Below, in pieces: positions 34,980-43,529 of a DNA stretch of 64,000 nt (the stretch's first letter is position 1; every line of letters begins with the position of its first letter). Both the position numbers and the translations under genes were made by a program. Origin of the DNA: Tenacibaculum holothuriorum (lineage in GTDB: Bacteria; Bacteroidota; Bacteroidia; Flavobacteriales; Flavobacteriaceae); NCBI RefSeq assembly GCF_002120225.1, contig NZ_LAPZ01000002.1:310001-374000 (forward strand), given 5' to 3'. The notes under the pieces were generated by a model. That model ran no database searches. It had not been told where the DNA came from and saw nothing but the letters and a program-made list of their open reading frames with translations.

Positions 34980-35951
34980 ATGAAATTGAACAGAAAACAT
35001 AGCACACAAATTATAATTCACACATTATTTTGGGCATTATTTGTCTTTGTTTCGCTATTTGTTTTTACGGAGTATTATTGGGCAGAAAATCCGTTCTTAC
35101 AGTACTTTTTCCTTTTAGTTTCTATTGTATATGTAAACTATTTTATACTACTACCTTACTTTGTTAAAAAGAAATGGTACGCCTTGTATAGCTTACTTTT
35201 TACAGCTATTTCGTTTTTAGCGACTCAATTGTATTGTAATGTTTTTACGCGCTGCGGTTGCTCTTTCTTAAAATGTTTAAGTGATTATTTATGGCAAACA
35301 TTGGTTCCGTTATTATTCTTCTCTTTTTTATGGATGTTGTTTAAATATTTAGATGAACAAGATAAATTAGAAAAAGCTACTCAAGAACGAACCGAAATGG
35401 AGCTCAAATTTTTAAAAACACAAATTAATCCGCATGTATTATTAAATAATTTGAATACCATTTATGCGTATTCTATTGAAAAACCTTCAAAAACTCCCGA
35501 TTTAATTTTAAAACTTTCAGAAAACTTAAAACACGTTTTATACGAAACAAACTCTAAGAAAGTTTCCTTAAAAAAAGAATTGAATTTTATTGAAAACTAT
35601 ATTGAATTTCAACGAATTCGTACCGAAGGAATTAAAGAAATAGCATATCATCAAACTTCAGATAAAACAACTTATAAAATCGCTCCTTTATTATTAATTA
35701 CACTTATTGAAAATGCATTTAAACACAGTACTACTCATAGTAAAATCTTCATAGAAATTAATACTGAAAATAGTGTGCTTAATTTTACATCAAGCAACAC
35801 TTACAAAGTTGAAAGTAAACAAAACAACAATGCTATTGGCTTGGAAAACTTAAGAAAAAGGTTGTTTTTGTTGTATCCAAATAATCACCAATTGACTATA
35901 GATGAACAAGAAAGTTTATTTACCGCTAAACTCACATTAAATCTAGAATAA
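34980..35951 (+). CDS. LytS-type sensor histidine kinase
   Basis: 323 residues. Four transmembrane helices (about 10-30, 40-60, 68-85, 105-122) have short loops and no large sensor domain. The His_kinase core follows: KTQINPHVLLNNLNTIYAY with phosphate-accepting H152 and HATPase N box LLLITLIENAFKHS. The G box appears as GLENLRKRLFLLY. The family usually reads NPHFLFNSLN, so the VLLNN variant is mild. It signals to the LytTR regulator 8 bp downstream. The input stimulus is unknown. Confidence 0.93.
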   Translation: MKLNRKHSTQIIIHTLFWALFVFVSLFVFTEYYWAENPFLQYFFLLVSIVYVNYFILLPYFVKKKWYALYSLLFTAISFLATQLYCNVFTRCGCSFLKCLSDYLWQTLVPLLFFSFLWMLFKYLDEQDKLEKATQERTEMELKFLKTQINPHVLLNNLNTIYAYSIEKPSKTPDLILKLSENLKHVLYETNSKKVSLKKELNFIENYIEFQRIRTEGIKEIAYHQTSDKTTYKIAPLLLITLIENAFKHSTTHSKIFIEINTENSVLNFTSSNTYKVESKQNNNAIGLENLRKRLFLLYPNNHQLTIDEQESLFTAKLTLNLE

Positions 35952-35959
35952 CACACGCT

Positions 35960-36640
35960 ATGAAATGTATTATTATTGAAGATGAATTACCAGCACAATT
36001 AATTTTAAAAAGCTATATTAAAAGGTTTGATCAATTAGAATTAATATCTTCTTTTCAAACCGCTATTGAAGCGAATTCATTTTTAAAAAAAAATACAATC
36101 GATTTAGTTTTTCTAGATATTAACTTACCTGACATCTCTGGATTAGACTTTATAAAAACAGTTCAAAATCCACCACAAATAATAATTACAACAGCCTATC
36201 CTGATTACGCCTTAGACAGTTTTGAATTAGATACAATTGTAGATTATCTGGTAAAACCATTCTCTTTAGAACGTTTTTTAAAAGCTATTAGTAAAGCCGA
36301 AAAACGTTACCAATCAGAAAGTAATTATTCAAATTCTGAAACTATATTTCTAAATATTGATAAGGCTTTACACAAAGTAAAGATCGAAGACATTTTATAC
36401 ATAGAATCTGACAGAAACTATTTGACTTTTGTTACCGAAAAACAAAAACTATCTGTAATTGATTCTTTGAAAAATTGGACAGAAAGTTTGAGTAAACATC
36501 AATTTATTCAAGTCCATAAATCTTATTTAATAAATCTAAAAAAAGTAGATAAAGTAATTGGAAATATACTTTATATAAAAGAACAAAAAATTCCTATTGG
36601 TAGAACTTATAAATCTAATTTTATAAATACTATTCAATAA
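35960..36640 (+). CDS. LytTR response regulator
   Basis: 226 residues. Receiver domain (1-115) with acidic pocket E7/D8, phospho-acceptor D53 (VFLDINLPD) and conserved T/K (ITTAY, LVKPF). The LytTR DNA-binding domain (about 128-226) has FLNIDKALHKVKIEDILYIES and FIQVHKSYLINLKKVDKV. It likely binds the 21-bp repeats at 34870-34932, controlling its own operon or the divergent thioredoxin-like gene. Its stop is 3 bp from the convergent flavoprotein gene. Confidence 0.95.
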   Translation: MKCIIIEDELPAQLILKSYIKRFDQLELISSFQTAIEANSFLKKNTIDLVFLDINLPDISGLDFIKTVQNPPQIIITTAYPDYALDSFELDTIVDYLVKPFSLERFLKAISKAEKRYQSESNYSNSETIFLNIDKALHKVKIEDILYIESDRNYLTFVTEKQKLSVIDSLKNWTESLSKHQFIQVHKSYLINLKKVDKVIGNILYIKEQKIPIGRTYKSNFINTIQ

Positions 36641-36643
36641 CTG

Positions 36644-37255
36644 CTACTTCCCTACTTTATCATGTACTTTGGTAGGTTCATGATTGTTCCAAACCGTTAA
36701 AATATCGGTAGCAACACTTGCTCCACTTCCTGCCGCAATAGCAAACTGACTACGCCAACCAGCAATGGTTCCGCAAACATATAATCCTTCTTTTATTAAG
36801 TGATTAAAGTTTCGTAATTGTATGCGATCTTTCATGGCGTTGGCACGAATATGACGCTCAACATATTGCTCTAATCCAGCTATTTCAAAAGGTTTTGCAT
36901 AATTCAAAGCAACTACAGCTATTTTGGTGAGATACTCATTTTTATTGGTAATTACTTTATATCCTTGCTCATCTTCTAAAACAGCTTGTACTTTTTCATT
37001 TTCAATCTGATTCACTTCAGGATATTGTTCCGCCAGTTGCTTTTTCCCTTGTTCTAAAATATCTTTTCCTAAAGTACCCGCAGGTAATCCTAATACATTA
37101 TTAAACAACGCATTTTGTAAATGCGATGTTCGCTGATGCATAATTATTCCTACCTTTTTATCTTTTGCATAAGCTTTAGTATGAGCTGAACCTAATACCA
37201 TAGCGCATTGCATACCCGCAACACCACCTCCAATAACTAAACAATCAAAAATCAT
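36644..37255 (-). CDS. Short FAD-dependent oxidoreductase (thioredoxin-reductase-like)
   Basis: 203 residues. The ADP-binding GGGVAGMQCAMVLGSA at the start and the later YVCGTIAGWRSQFAIAAGSGASVATDIL flavin-contact region match the thioredoxin-reductase-like fold. At 203 residues it lacks the inserted NADPH domain with its CxxC, so it is not a working thioredoxin reductase. Similar short proteins occur in Bacteroidota; the substrate is unknown. Its ATG shares one base with the stop of the upstream marC-like gene (TAATG), so they are translationally coupled. Confidence 0.82.
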   Translation of the reverse strand: MIFDCLVIGGGVAGMQCAMVLGSAHTKAYAKDKKVGIIMHQRTSHLQNALFNNVLGLPAGTLGKDILEQGKKQLAEQYPEVNQIENEKVQAVLEDEQGYKVITNKNEYLTKIAVVALNYAKPFEIAGLEQYVERHIRANAMKDRIQLRNFNHLIKEGLYVCGTIAGWRSQFAIAAGSGASVATDILTVWNNHEPTKVHDKVGK

Positions 37256-37836
37256 TACGCAAATAACATTTTAATATTGGCAGCAAAAAGTTTTACTGCA
37301 ATCGCTAATAAAATTACCCCGAACACCTTTCTAATAATTTTAATTCCGTTAGGTCCAATAAATTTTTCTATTCTCGAAGATGTTTTCAATACTATGTAAA
37401 TCAATAAAACATTTAATAAAATGGCTATTAAAATGTTTTCAAAAGCATATTCAGCACGTAACGATAATAACGTTGTTAAACTACCAGGACCTGCAATTAA
37501 AGGGAATGCTATTGGAAAAACTGATGCGTTTAAAGCCTCCTCTTCATCTTCTTTATAGAGCGTAATTCCTAAAATCATTTCTAAGGCAATAAAAAATAAA
37601 ATAAATGCACCTGCTACTGCAAACGAATTCACATCAATACCAATAAGACCTAATAACCGTTGTCCTAAAAACAGAAACACGATCATAATTACTCCAGCAA
37701 TTACCGAAGCTTTTTCTGACTGAATATGACCAACCTTTTTTCGTAAATCGATAATAATAGGAATATTACCTATAATATCAATTACTGCAAATAATACCAT
37801 AAAGGCTGTAACGATTTCTTGTATGTTAAAATTCAT
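37255..37836 (-). CDS. MarC/UPF0056 family inner-membrane protein
   Basis: 193 residues with six transmembrane helices. Family motifs are VIDIIGNIPIIIDLR near the N-terminus and FPLIAGPGSLTTLLSL in the middle. MarC proteins were once linked to multiple antibiotic resistance but their transport role is not settled. It is the first gene of a two-gene unit with the short flavoprotein. TACTTTTG at 37864-37857 may be the -7 element. Confidence 0.9.
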   Translation of the reverse strand: MNFNIQEIVTAFMVLFAVIDIIGNIPIIIDLRKKVGHIQSEKASVIAGVIMIVFLFLGQRLLGLIGIDVNSFAVAGAFILFFIALEMILGITLYKEDEEEALNASVFPIAFPLIAGPGSLTTLLSLRAEYAFENILIAILLNVLLIYIVLKTSSRIEKFIGPNGIKIIRKVFGVILLAIAVKLFAANIKMLFA

Positions 37837-37960
37837 AATTATAAGGTTTTCGAAAACAAAAGTAGATAAGTAAACTTACAAACTACTATTTTTGCATTTA
37901 AATATACATTAAGTTTGCTTTAATAGAGCAAACAATTTTTAGTAACTTTTATAATACCAT

Positions 37961-38530
37961 ATGTTTCAATTAGGAAAAACAATTGTGTCGGAAGATATTA
38001 TTGAAAAAGAATTTGTTTGCAACCTATCTGCTTGTAAAGGTGCTTGTTGTATTGATGGTGATGCTGGCGCTCCTTTAGACAAAGAAGAAACAAAAATTTT
38101 AGAAGAAATATACCCTAAAGTAAAACCCTTTTTACGTAAAGAAGGTATCGAAGCTATTGAAAAACAAGGCACTTGGATTACCAGCGATTTTGGTGAGTTA
38201 GAAACTCCTTTAATTAATGATGCTGATTGTGCTTATGTAATTTTTGATGAAAAAGGTACTGCTTTATGTGCTATTGAAGAAGCATACAACCAAGGAATAG
38301 TAGATTGGAAAAAACCTGTTTCTTGTCACTTGTATCCTGTTCGTGTAAAAGATTACAGTGAGTTTTCTGCTGTAAACTATCATAAATGGGAGATTTGTGA
38401 TGATGCTTGCTCTTTAGGTGCCGAATTACAAGTACCTGTTTATAAGTTTGTAAAACAAGCTTTGGTAAGAAAATTCGGACAAAACTGGTACGATGAACTT
38501 GAGGTAATGGCGGAAAGCAAAAAAAAGTAG
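37961..38530 (+). CDS. DUF3109 family cysteine-rich protein
   Basis: 189 residues with no signal peptide. The N-terminus holds the family cysteine cluster (CNLSACKGACCIDGDAGAPLD), and later Cys occur in DADCAYVIF, SCHLYPV and CDDACSLGAEL. The pattern suggests bound metal (Zn or Fe-S), as in the related YkgJ-like families. The function is unknown. It is preceded by TATTTTTG (37887-37894) and stands alone. Confidence 0.88.
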   Translation: MFQLGKTIVSEDIIEKEFVCNLSACKGACCIDGDAGAPLDKEETKILEEIYPKVKPFLRKEGIEAIEKQGTWITSDFGELETPLINDADCAYVIFDEKGTALCAIEEAYNQGIVDWKKPVSCHLYPVRVKDYSEFSAVNYHKWEICDDACSLGAELQVPVYKFVKQALVRKFGQNWYDELEVMAESKKK

Positions 38531-38534
38531 TTTA

Positions 38535-38572
38535 AAATGTTTACCTCATTTTATTTTCAACACTAACTTACG
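38535..38572 (+). promoter_or_regulatory. Candidate ECF sigma promoter, site C
   Basis: AAATGTTTACC (38535-38545) is followed after exactly 14 bp by ACACTAACTTACG (38560-38572), 19 bp before the ATG at 38592. The same two blocks with the same spacing occur at 50133-50170. The AAC/ACC-type upstream box fits known ECF -35 elements. Assignment to the ECF factor at 42889-43425 is inferred. Confidence 0.5.
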
Positions 38573-38591
38573 AACTATAAAACGAAATAAA

Positions 38592-39260
38592 ATGAAAACA
38601 AGAACATTAATTAAATCGGCAGTGTTATTATTAACTATAATAGCGTGTTCTAACAATTCTGAACAAGAACTCCCTGATGATTTTAAAAACCAAACTACCA
38701 TGAAACAAAAATTTGCAGGTAAAAGCGCCAGTGAAGAGCCTAATCAAGACAACACGTATTTTGAAGAAGATGTACACGCTTACTACATCGAAAACACACT
38801 AACAAAACAATATCTGTTAAAAAAGGAATTAGTAGCTCAAATAGAAGAAGGTAATGATGAAGCTATTGAACAATTAGAGCAACTTCAACAAGAAATTAAA
38901 TTAAACGAACAGATTAAAAAGTATTTATTTGGTGTACGTCCTCCTAAACTACCTGGTTTTCCACCTCCACCAAAACCTTGTGATGAAAAAGAAATCAACT
39001 GTAAATTACCTTTAACTAATATTCAATATTTATTATTGACTCAAAACTCTGAAAACATTTCAGTTACTATTAAAACTATTGAAGGAGAAACTATTGGAAC
39101 AAATGAAGGACTATTTTCAGCAGATAATTTTGATGGATATCCAGCTACAACTTTAGTAAGAGAAAATTATTCTGGTGAAGTAGTTCTAACTATTACAAAG
39201 TTCTTTCCTTTTATGGAACAAGAAATAACTTACCAAGTCAATGCTATAATTGAAAAATAA
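38592..39260 (+). CDS. Lipoprotein of unknown function
   Basis: 222 residues. A lipoprotein signal ends at the Cys of LTIIAC. An acidic linker, a glutamate/glutamine-rich helix (LKKELVAQIEEGNDEAIEQLEQL) and a proline-rich stretch (RPPKLPGFPPPPKP) follow, ahead of a small beta-rich domain. No family is recognised. It lies under candidate promoter C and precedes the CHAT gene by 108 bp on the same strand, with no clear terminator between, so the two could be co-transcribed. Confidence 0.75.
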   Translation: MKTRTLIKSAVLLLTIIACSNNSEQELPDDFKNQTTMKQKFAGKSASEEPNQDNTYFEEDVHAYYIENTLTKQYLLKKELVAQIEEGNDEAIEQLEQLQQEIKLNEQIKKYLFGVRPPKLPGFPPPPKPCDEKEINCKLPLTNIQYLLLTQNSENISVTIKTIEGETIGTNEGLFSADNFDGYPATTLVRENYSGEVVLTITKFFPFMEQEITYQVNAIIEK

Positions 39261-39368
39261 ATAGTTTAATATACTTTGACTATTTATAAGGTTTTAAAGT
39301 CAAATCACACAAAATTATAACATTACATATTTAAAATTAGTAGTTTAGTAGCTCAACAACCTACTGAA

Positions 39369-42191
39369 ATGAGAACTAAACTACTTTTTTTATTTCTTAC
39401 CCTACATTCTTTTTTTATCGTATCTCAAAACGATTCTATTAATATAAAAAAGCTAGAAACTGAATTTTATAAGGCATATCCACACATATATTCAAATCAA
39501 GATAGCGCTTATATTTACTTTAATAAAGCACTTACTATTTCTCAGCAAGAGAAATGGCATGACCAAAGTGCAAATATTCTTTCTTATATAATATTTACGA
39601 GTAGTTATCATTATAATTTGCCTGTAATGAAAAATAATCTTGATAATTTAGGTTCATTACTTATAACTCAGAAAGATTCTTTAAAAAAACAAAAAGTTTA
39701 TCATGTTGCTAACTCTCTTTATCAACTTAATTTAGGAAATTATTATTATAAACTTAAAGATTATAAAAGGGCTAAACCTTGGTTTCTACAACTTAAAAAC
39801 GAGTTAAAATCGGCTAATACAACGCAAGAGAATATTGATAAACTACATAGTGTTTATTCTTTTTTAGCTGTAATTTATACAAATGAAAACAAATACGAAT
39901 TAGCCAAAAATTATTGTAACAAAGCTCTACAGCTTTTAAACAATTATCCTGATTTCTTTGAAGACATCTCTTCTAAAAAAATGCTATTAAATAATTATTT
40001 GGCTAAAATTTATAGCAATCAAAAACAATACGATTCAGCTATAAATTTACTAGAGAAATCCGTTAATTTTTATCAAACCAAAAAAACTTCAGACTATACT
40101 AACTCCTTAATTTCTTCTTATCAAGCATTAATCAATAATTATATACTTTCTAACAATTCTGAAAAGGCTTTAAGCTTACTTCAAAAATCAGAATCTAGTT
40201 ATCGTAAAAATGATCCTTTTTATAAAGTTCTTCAAGAATTGTATGGTGACATTTATTTACAGCAACAAAACTTTGACAAAGCATTGCTAACCTATCAAAT
40301 TTCATTAAAGTTGTTTAAAACCTACAGAAATAATAAAAAGCATATTGATATTGCTTTAATTTATAAGAAAATTTCAGAGGTATACATAAAAAACAAACAA
40401 TTCGATAAAGCTTATATCAACATACAAAATGCCTTACAAAACTGTACATTTTCTTCTACTTCTTTTTCGGACGAAAATCCGTTAATCTCTAATCTCATTA
40501 CCAATAGTGACGTTCTAGAAATACTACATACCAAAGTAATTGTTTTAACTGGGTTGTATAATAAAAATCAAAACATTTCTTTTTTAAAAAAAGGATTACA
40601 AACTAGTTTACTTGCACTCGATATTTTAGATATTTTAAAGCCTACTTTAGAAAATAAAAATGACAAACAATATTTAATTGACAAAGTATATCCGCTTTAC
40701 GAAACTACTTTAAATCAACTACATATACTACATCAAAAAACAAATGACAAGAAGTATTTAGACACTGCTTTTACTGTTTTAGAAAAAAGTAAGTCAACAC
40801 AATTATTAGAAGCTGTAAACCTATCAAAAGCTATAAAGTTTAAGAATATCCCTGAACAAATTATAGACAGAGAACAGCAATTATTAGCAACTATTAACAG
40901 TATTGAAACAGCTATTTTTACTTCAGAAAGCACAGAAGAAAAGTATCAAAAACTTAACACCGCTAAAGAACAATATAACTCGTTTTTAGATTCTGTAAAA
41001 GTTACATATCCTAAATACCATAAACTCAAATACGATTATACGACTATTTCTTTAGAAACCGTTTTAAACAACACTAAAACTAATGAAGCTAAGGTTTCTT
41101 ATTTCTTCGGAAAACACTACATATATATCTTTTCGATAACGAAAAAAAATATTGACTTTTCACGGATTGTAAATTCAGAATCTCTTCAAAAAGAGTTAAC
41201 GACTTTTTACGCAACAGTTTCTAACTACAAAAAAAAATACAATCCAACCTTAGGGTTTAGTTTATACAAAAAACTTCTTCCTTTAAATGTTCGAAATAAA
41301 ACTTTACTAACTGTTGTACCAGATGGTTTTCTAAACTACATTCCTTTTGAAGCTTTGAGCACACAAAATCAAAATAATAGTTATTTAGTACAAAATGCAG
41401 CCACTGTCTACGAAAACTCTTTTACATTATTAAATGAACAAGAAAAACTAACACATAATAATGAAGAAAATACAATTTTAGCTATTGCGCCAGAGTTTTA
41501 TAAAACAAGTTCTAAAAATGTAACTAGAGCAGATTTTACGCCATTAATTTTCAATAAAAGAGAAGTACGGAATATTGCTTCTGTTTTTAATACTGATACT
41601 ATTTTGGGTAAACAAGCTTCGTTATTAAAATTGAAAAACAGGTTCAGTAAGTATCCTATTTTACATTTTGCCACCCATGCTTCGGCAAATGATGAGTTTC
41701 CTGATTTTTCATATTTGGCTTTTACTCCAACAAAAAATGAAGCAAATTTATGGTATGTAAAAGATATTTATAATACAGAATTAAAAGCTAATTTAGTAAC
41801 GCTTAGTGCTTGCCAAACAGGTATTGGAAAATTAGAAAAAGGAGAAGGAAACATTAGTTTAGCTAGAGCTTTTTCGTATGCCGGTGTTGGAGCTTTAGTG
41901 AAAAGTTTATGGAAAGTAGATGATAAATCTTCTTCTAAACTTATGAGTGATTTTTACAAAGAATTAAGTTTAGGAAATAATAAAACTACTGCTTTACAAA
42001 TAGCAAAAAACAATTATTTAAAGAATACTGTTAAAGAGTTAAGTCATCCTTTTTTTTGGGCAGGGTTTGTTCTTAATGGAAACCCCCAAGCAATTGCAAA
42101 TTCACCTACAAACTACGTTGTATGGGTTATTGCTCTAATATTTATAATTCTATTTCTTTTTAGAAAGAAATTAGTTCAGTTTTTTAAGTAA
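39369..42191 (+). CDS. Membrane-anchored TPR-CHAT protease-like protein
   Basis: 940 residues. Signal peptide (1-19), TPR helices over about 20-480 (NENKYELAKNYCNKALQLL and others), a helical linker, a CHAT domain at about 640-900, and a C-terminal transmembrane helix (about 916-934) with a short basic tail. The CHAT catalytic pair is present: H770 in HFATHASAND and C815 in LVTLSACQTG, followed by SLARAFSYAGVGALVKSLWKVDD. CHAT is a caspase/separase-like cysteine peptidase fold known to act in proteolytic signalling. Here it would face the periplasm. It converges with, and overlaps by 21 bp, the anti-sigma-like TPR gene. Confidence 0.92.
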   Translation: MRTKLLFLFLTLHSFFIVSQNDSINIKKLETEFYKAYPHIYSNQDSAYIYFNKALTISQQEKWHDQSANILSYIIFTSSYHYNLPVMKNNLDNLGSLLITQKDSLKKQKVYHVANSLYQLNLGNYYYKLKDYKRAKPWFLQLKNELKSANTTQENIDKLHSVYSFLAVIYTNENKYELAKNYCNKALQLLNNYPDFFEDISSKKMLLNNYLAKIYSNQKQYDSAINLLEKSVNFYQTKKTSDYTNSLISSYQALINNYILSNNSEKALSLLQKSESSYRKNDPFYKVLQELYGDIYLQQQNFDKALLTYQISLKLFKTYRNNKKHIDIALIYKKISEVYIKNKQFDKAYINIQNALQNCTFSSTSFSDENPLISNLITNSDVLEILHTKVIVLTGLYNKNQNISFLKKGLQTSLLALDILDILKPTLENKNDKQYLIDKVYPLYETTLNQLHILHQKTNDKKYLDTAFTVLEKSKSTQLLEAVNLSKAIKFKNIPEQIIDREQQLLATINSIETAIFTSESTEEKYQKLNTAKEQYNSFLDSVKVTYPKYHKLKYDYTTISLETVLNNTKTNEAKVSYFFGKHYIYIFSITKKNIDFSRIVNSESLQKELTTFYATVSNYKKKYNPTLGFSLYKKLLPLNVRNKTLLTVVPDGFLNYIPFEALSTQNQNNSYLVQNAATVYENSFTLLNEQEKLTHNNEENTILAIAPEFYKTSSKNVTRADFTPLIFNKREVRNIASVFNTDTILGKQASLLKLKNRFSKYPILHFATHASANDEFPDFSYLAFTPTKNEANLWYVKDIYNTELKANLVTLSACQTGIGKLEKGEGNISLARAFSYAGVGALVKSLWKVDDKSSSKLMSDFYKELSLGNNKTTALQIAKNNYLKNTVKELSHPFFWAGFVLNGNPQAIANSPTNYVVWVIALIFIILFLFRKKLVQFFK

Positions 42192-42899
42192 CTCTTTGGC
42201 TTCTTCTTTCTTAAATTCTTGGTTAGACAACACTACTTTTTCTAGCCATTTTTTTGCTTCTGGTTTATTATCAGAATTCAAATTTGCTAAGGCTAAATAC
42301 CAAAAAGTTTGGGTTTTATATTTAGGATTCGTTTCTAAATAGTTATTAAAAGTATGTATTGCTTCTTCTGTGTTTTTAGTCTCTAATAATGAAATCCCTT
42401 TGTATAATAACAAATCATTTGTTTTAGTCTCTTTATACGCTTCAGTAAACAAACTTACTGCCCTAGTATAATTATTAGTTTCATATGCTAAAAAAGCATC
42501 GTTTGTTAAGCTTGAATTATCATCTCTCACTAATGGATGTATTACATTTTCATATGGTGTATAATAAGTATTATATAATTCTTGATTAGACATCATACTC
42601 TCTTTTACCAACAGTAAATAGCTAAAACTTGCTAGTAATATTATTACTGAAGCAGCTGCCAACCACTTTCTTGAAAACCCTTTCCTTTTAGTAGTAATGG
42701 TCGTATTTTCTAAATTTTGTAATTCTTTCTTTAAGCGTTCTCTTTCATTACTTTTTATAGCAAATTGAACATCTTTTTGATATTGAAATTCCTTTTGAAA
42801 TTCAGAATCATTAGAGAGTAAACTATCAAACTCTTTTTTTTCTTCGGCAGATAAACTGTCTTCGAAATACTTATCTATTAAGGGGAACTTAGAAATCAT
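42171..42899 (-). CDS. Anti-sigma-like single-pass membrane protein with periplasmic TPR
   Basis: 242 residues. The N-terminal 70 residues (KYFEDSLSAEEKKEFDSLLSNDSEFQKEF and a charged helix) resemble the cytoplasmic part of Bacteroidota anti-sigma proteins but lack a zinc finger. A transmembrane helix follows (about 80-100, WLAAASVIILLASFSYLLL). The rest is TPR (NNYTRAVSLFTEAYKE, TEEAIHTFNNYLETNPKYK), which would be periplasmic. Its start overlaps the sigma factor gene by 11 bp, so it is coupled to it. Acting as the anti-sigma is inferred from position and topology. Confidence 0.75.
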   Translation of the reverse strand: MISKFPLIDKYFEDSLSAEEKKEFDSLLSNDSEFQKEFQYQKDVQFAIKSNERERLKKELQNLENTTITTKRKGFSRKWLAAASVIILLASFSYLLLVKESMMSNQELYNTYYTPYENVIHPLVRDDNSSLTNDAFLAYETNNYTRAVSLFTEAYKETKTNDLLLYKGISLLETKNTEEAIHTFNNYLETNPKYKTQTFWYLALANLNSDNKPEAKKWLEKVVLSNQEFKKEEAKELLKKLN

Positions 42900-43425
42900 T
42901 AATAATACTTTTTAACTGTTTTAAACATCTTGACTTTTGGCTTTTTACTACATTCTTATTTTCATAATTTAAATGATCAGTTATTTCATCAATCGTAAAA
43001 CCTCTATAGTAAAAAAGATGCAATACTTCTCTACATTTTTTACCTAGCTTTTGTAACCCCTCTTTTAATTTCAGCTGTTGTTCATTAGCCTCTTCATGGT
43101 AAGAAACCTCAACAACAGCTACTTCTTCTTGAGGAGCAACATGTAAAATCGTTCTGTTATTTTTCCTTGCTTTTTCGTACATCATGTATTTACCAATTCC
43201 GAACAAATAGGTTTTTAAAGAGCTTTTTAAATCATCTAACTTACCTTTAATTGCTTGTTCTTGTATAGCAATTATTGCGTCTTGATAACAATCTAAAGCA
43301 TCTTCGTTATTCACAGAAAATTTCTTAGAAAAAGCCAAAAACTCGGTTCTATACATTGTATAAACCTCTTTTAACGCTTTTGTATCTCCTTGTTTAAGAT
43401 GCAAAACAATATTGCTCTCACTCAT
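42889..43425 (-). CDS. ECF-type RNA polymerase sigma factor
   Basis: 178 residues. Region 2 (about 20-85) contains FSVNNEDALDCYQDAIIAIQEQ and the -10 contact helix. Region 4 (about 115-175) has KCREVLHLFYYRGFTIDEITDHLNYENKNVVKSQKSRCLKQLK, a helix-turn-helix for the -35 box. It is the upstream gene of a pair with the anti-sigma-like protein. The divergent intergenic region carries AAATGTT[A/T]ACC on both strands. It likely directs the genes with that motif (38592, 43530 and 50196 units). Confidence 0.93.
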   Translation of the reverse strand: MSESNIVLHLKQGDTKALKEVYTMYRTEFLAFSKKFSVNNEDALDCYQDAIIAIQEQAIKGKLDDLKSSLKTYLFGIGKYMMYEKARKNNRTILHVAPQEEVAVVEVSYHEEANEQQLKLKEGLQKLGKKCREVLHLFYYRGFTIDEITDHLNYENKNVVKSQKSRCLKQLKSIINDF

Positions 43426-43445
43426 TGATGTATATTTTTTTTAAA

Positions 43446-43456
43446 GGTAAACATTT
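43446..43456 (-). promoter_or_regulatory. AAATGTTTACC motif facing the ECF sigma gene, site D
   Basis: On the minus strand AAATGTTTACC is followed after 14 bp by ACATCAATG, which matches the ACAYYAA part of sites B and C. The downstream block overlaps the sigma gene's ATG, so a promoter here would give a leaderless or shortened product. The call is weaker than for sites B and C. Confidence 0.3.
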
Positions 43457-43479
43457 CTGCAAAAAATAATTTTTAAAAT

Positions 43480-43517
43480 AAATGTTAACCTTTTTGTTTT
43501 TAAAGCATAAATAGTAA
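43480..43517 (+). promoter_or_regulatory. Candidate ECF sigma promoter, site A
   Basis: AAATGTTAACC (43480-43490) lies 39 bp before the ATG at 43530. After 14 bp stands GCATAAATAGTAA, only a partial match to the second block of sites B and C. It mirrors site D on the other strand 23 bp away. Confidence 0.4.
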
Positions 43518-43529
43518 AACTCACTAATT

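Noticed and set aside
36644..37255. Calling this gene thioredoxin reductase
   Set aside because: At 203 residues it lacks the NADPH-binding domain and the redox-active CxxC.
39270..39304. Possible terminator between the lipoprotein gene and the CHAT gene
   Set aside because: TTTGACT/AGTCAAA can pair, but the loop is 16 nt and no T-run follows, so termination is unlikely.
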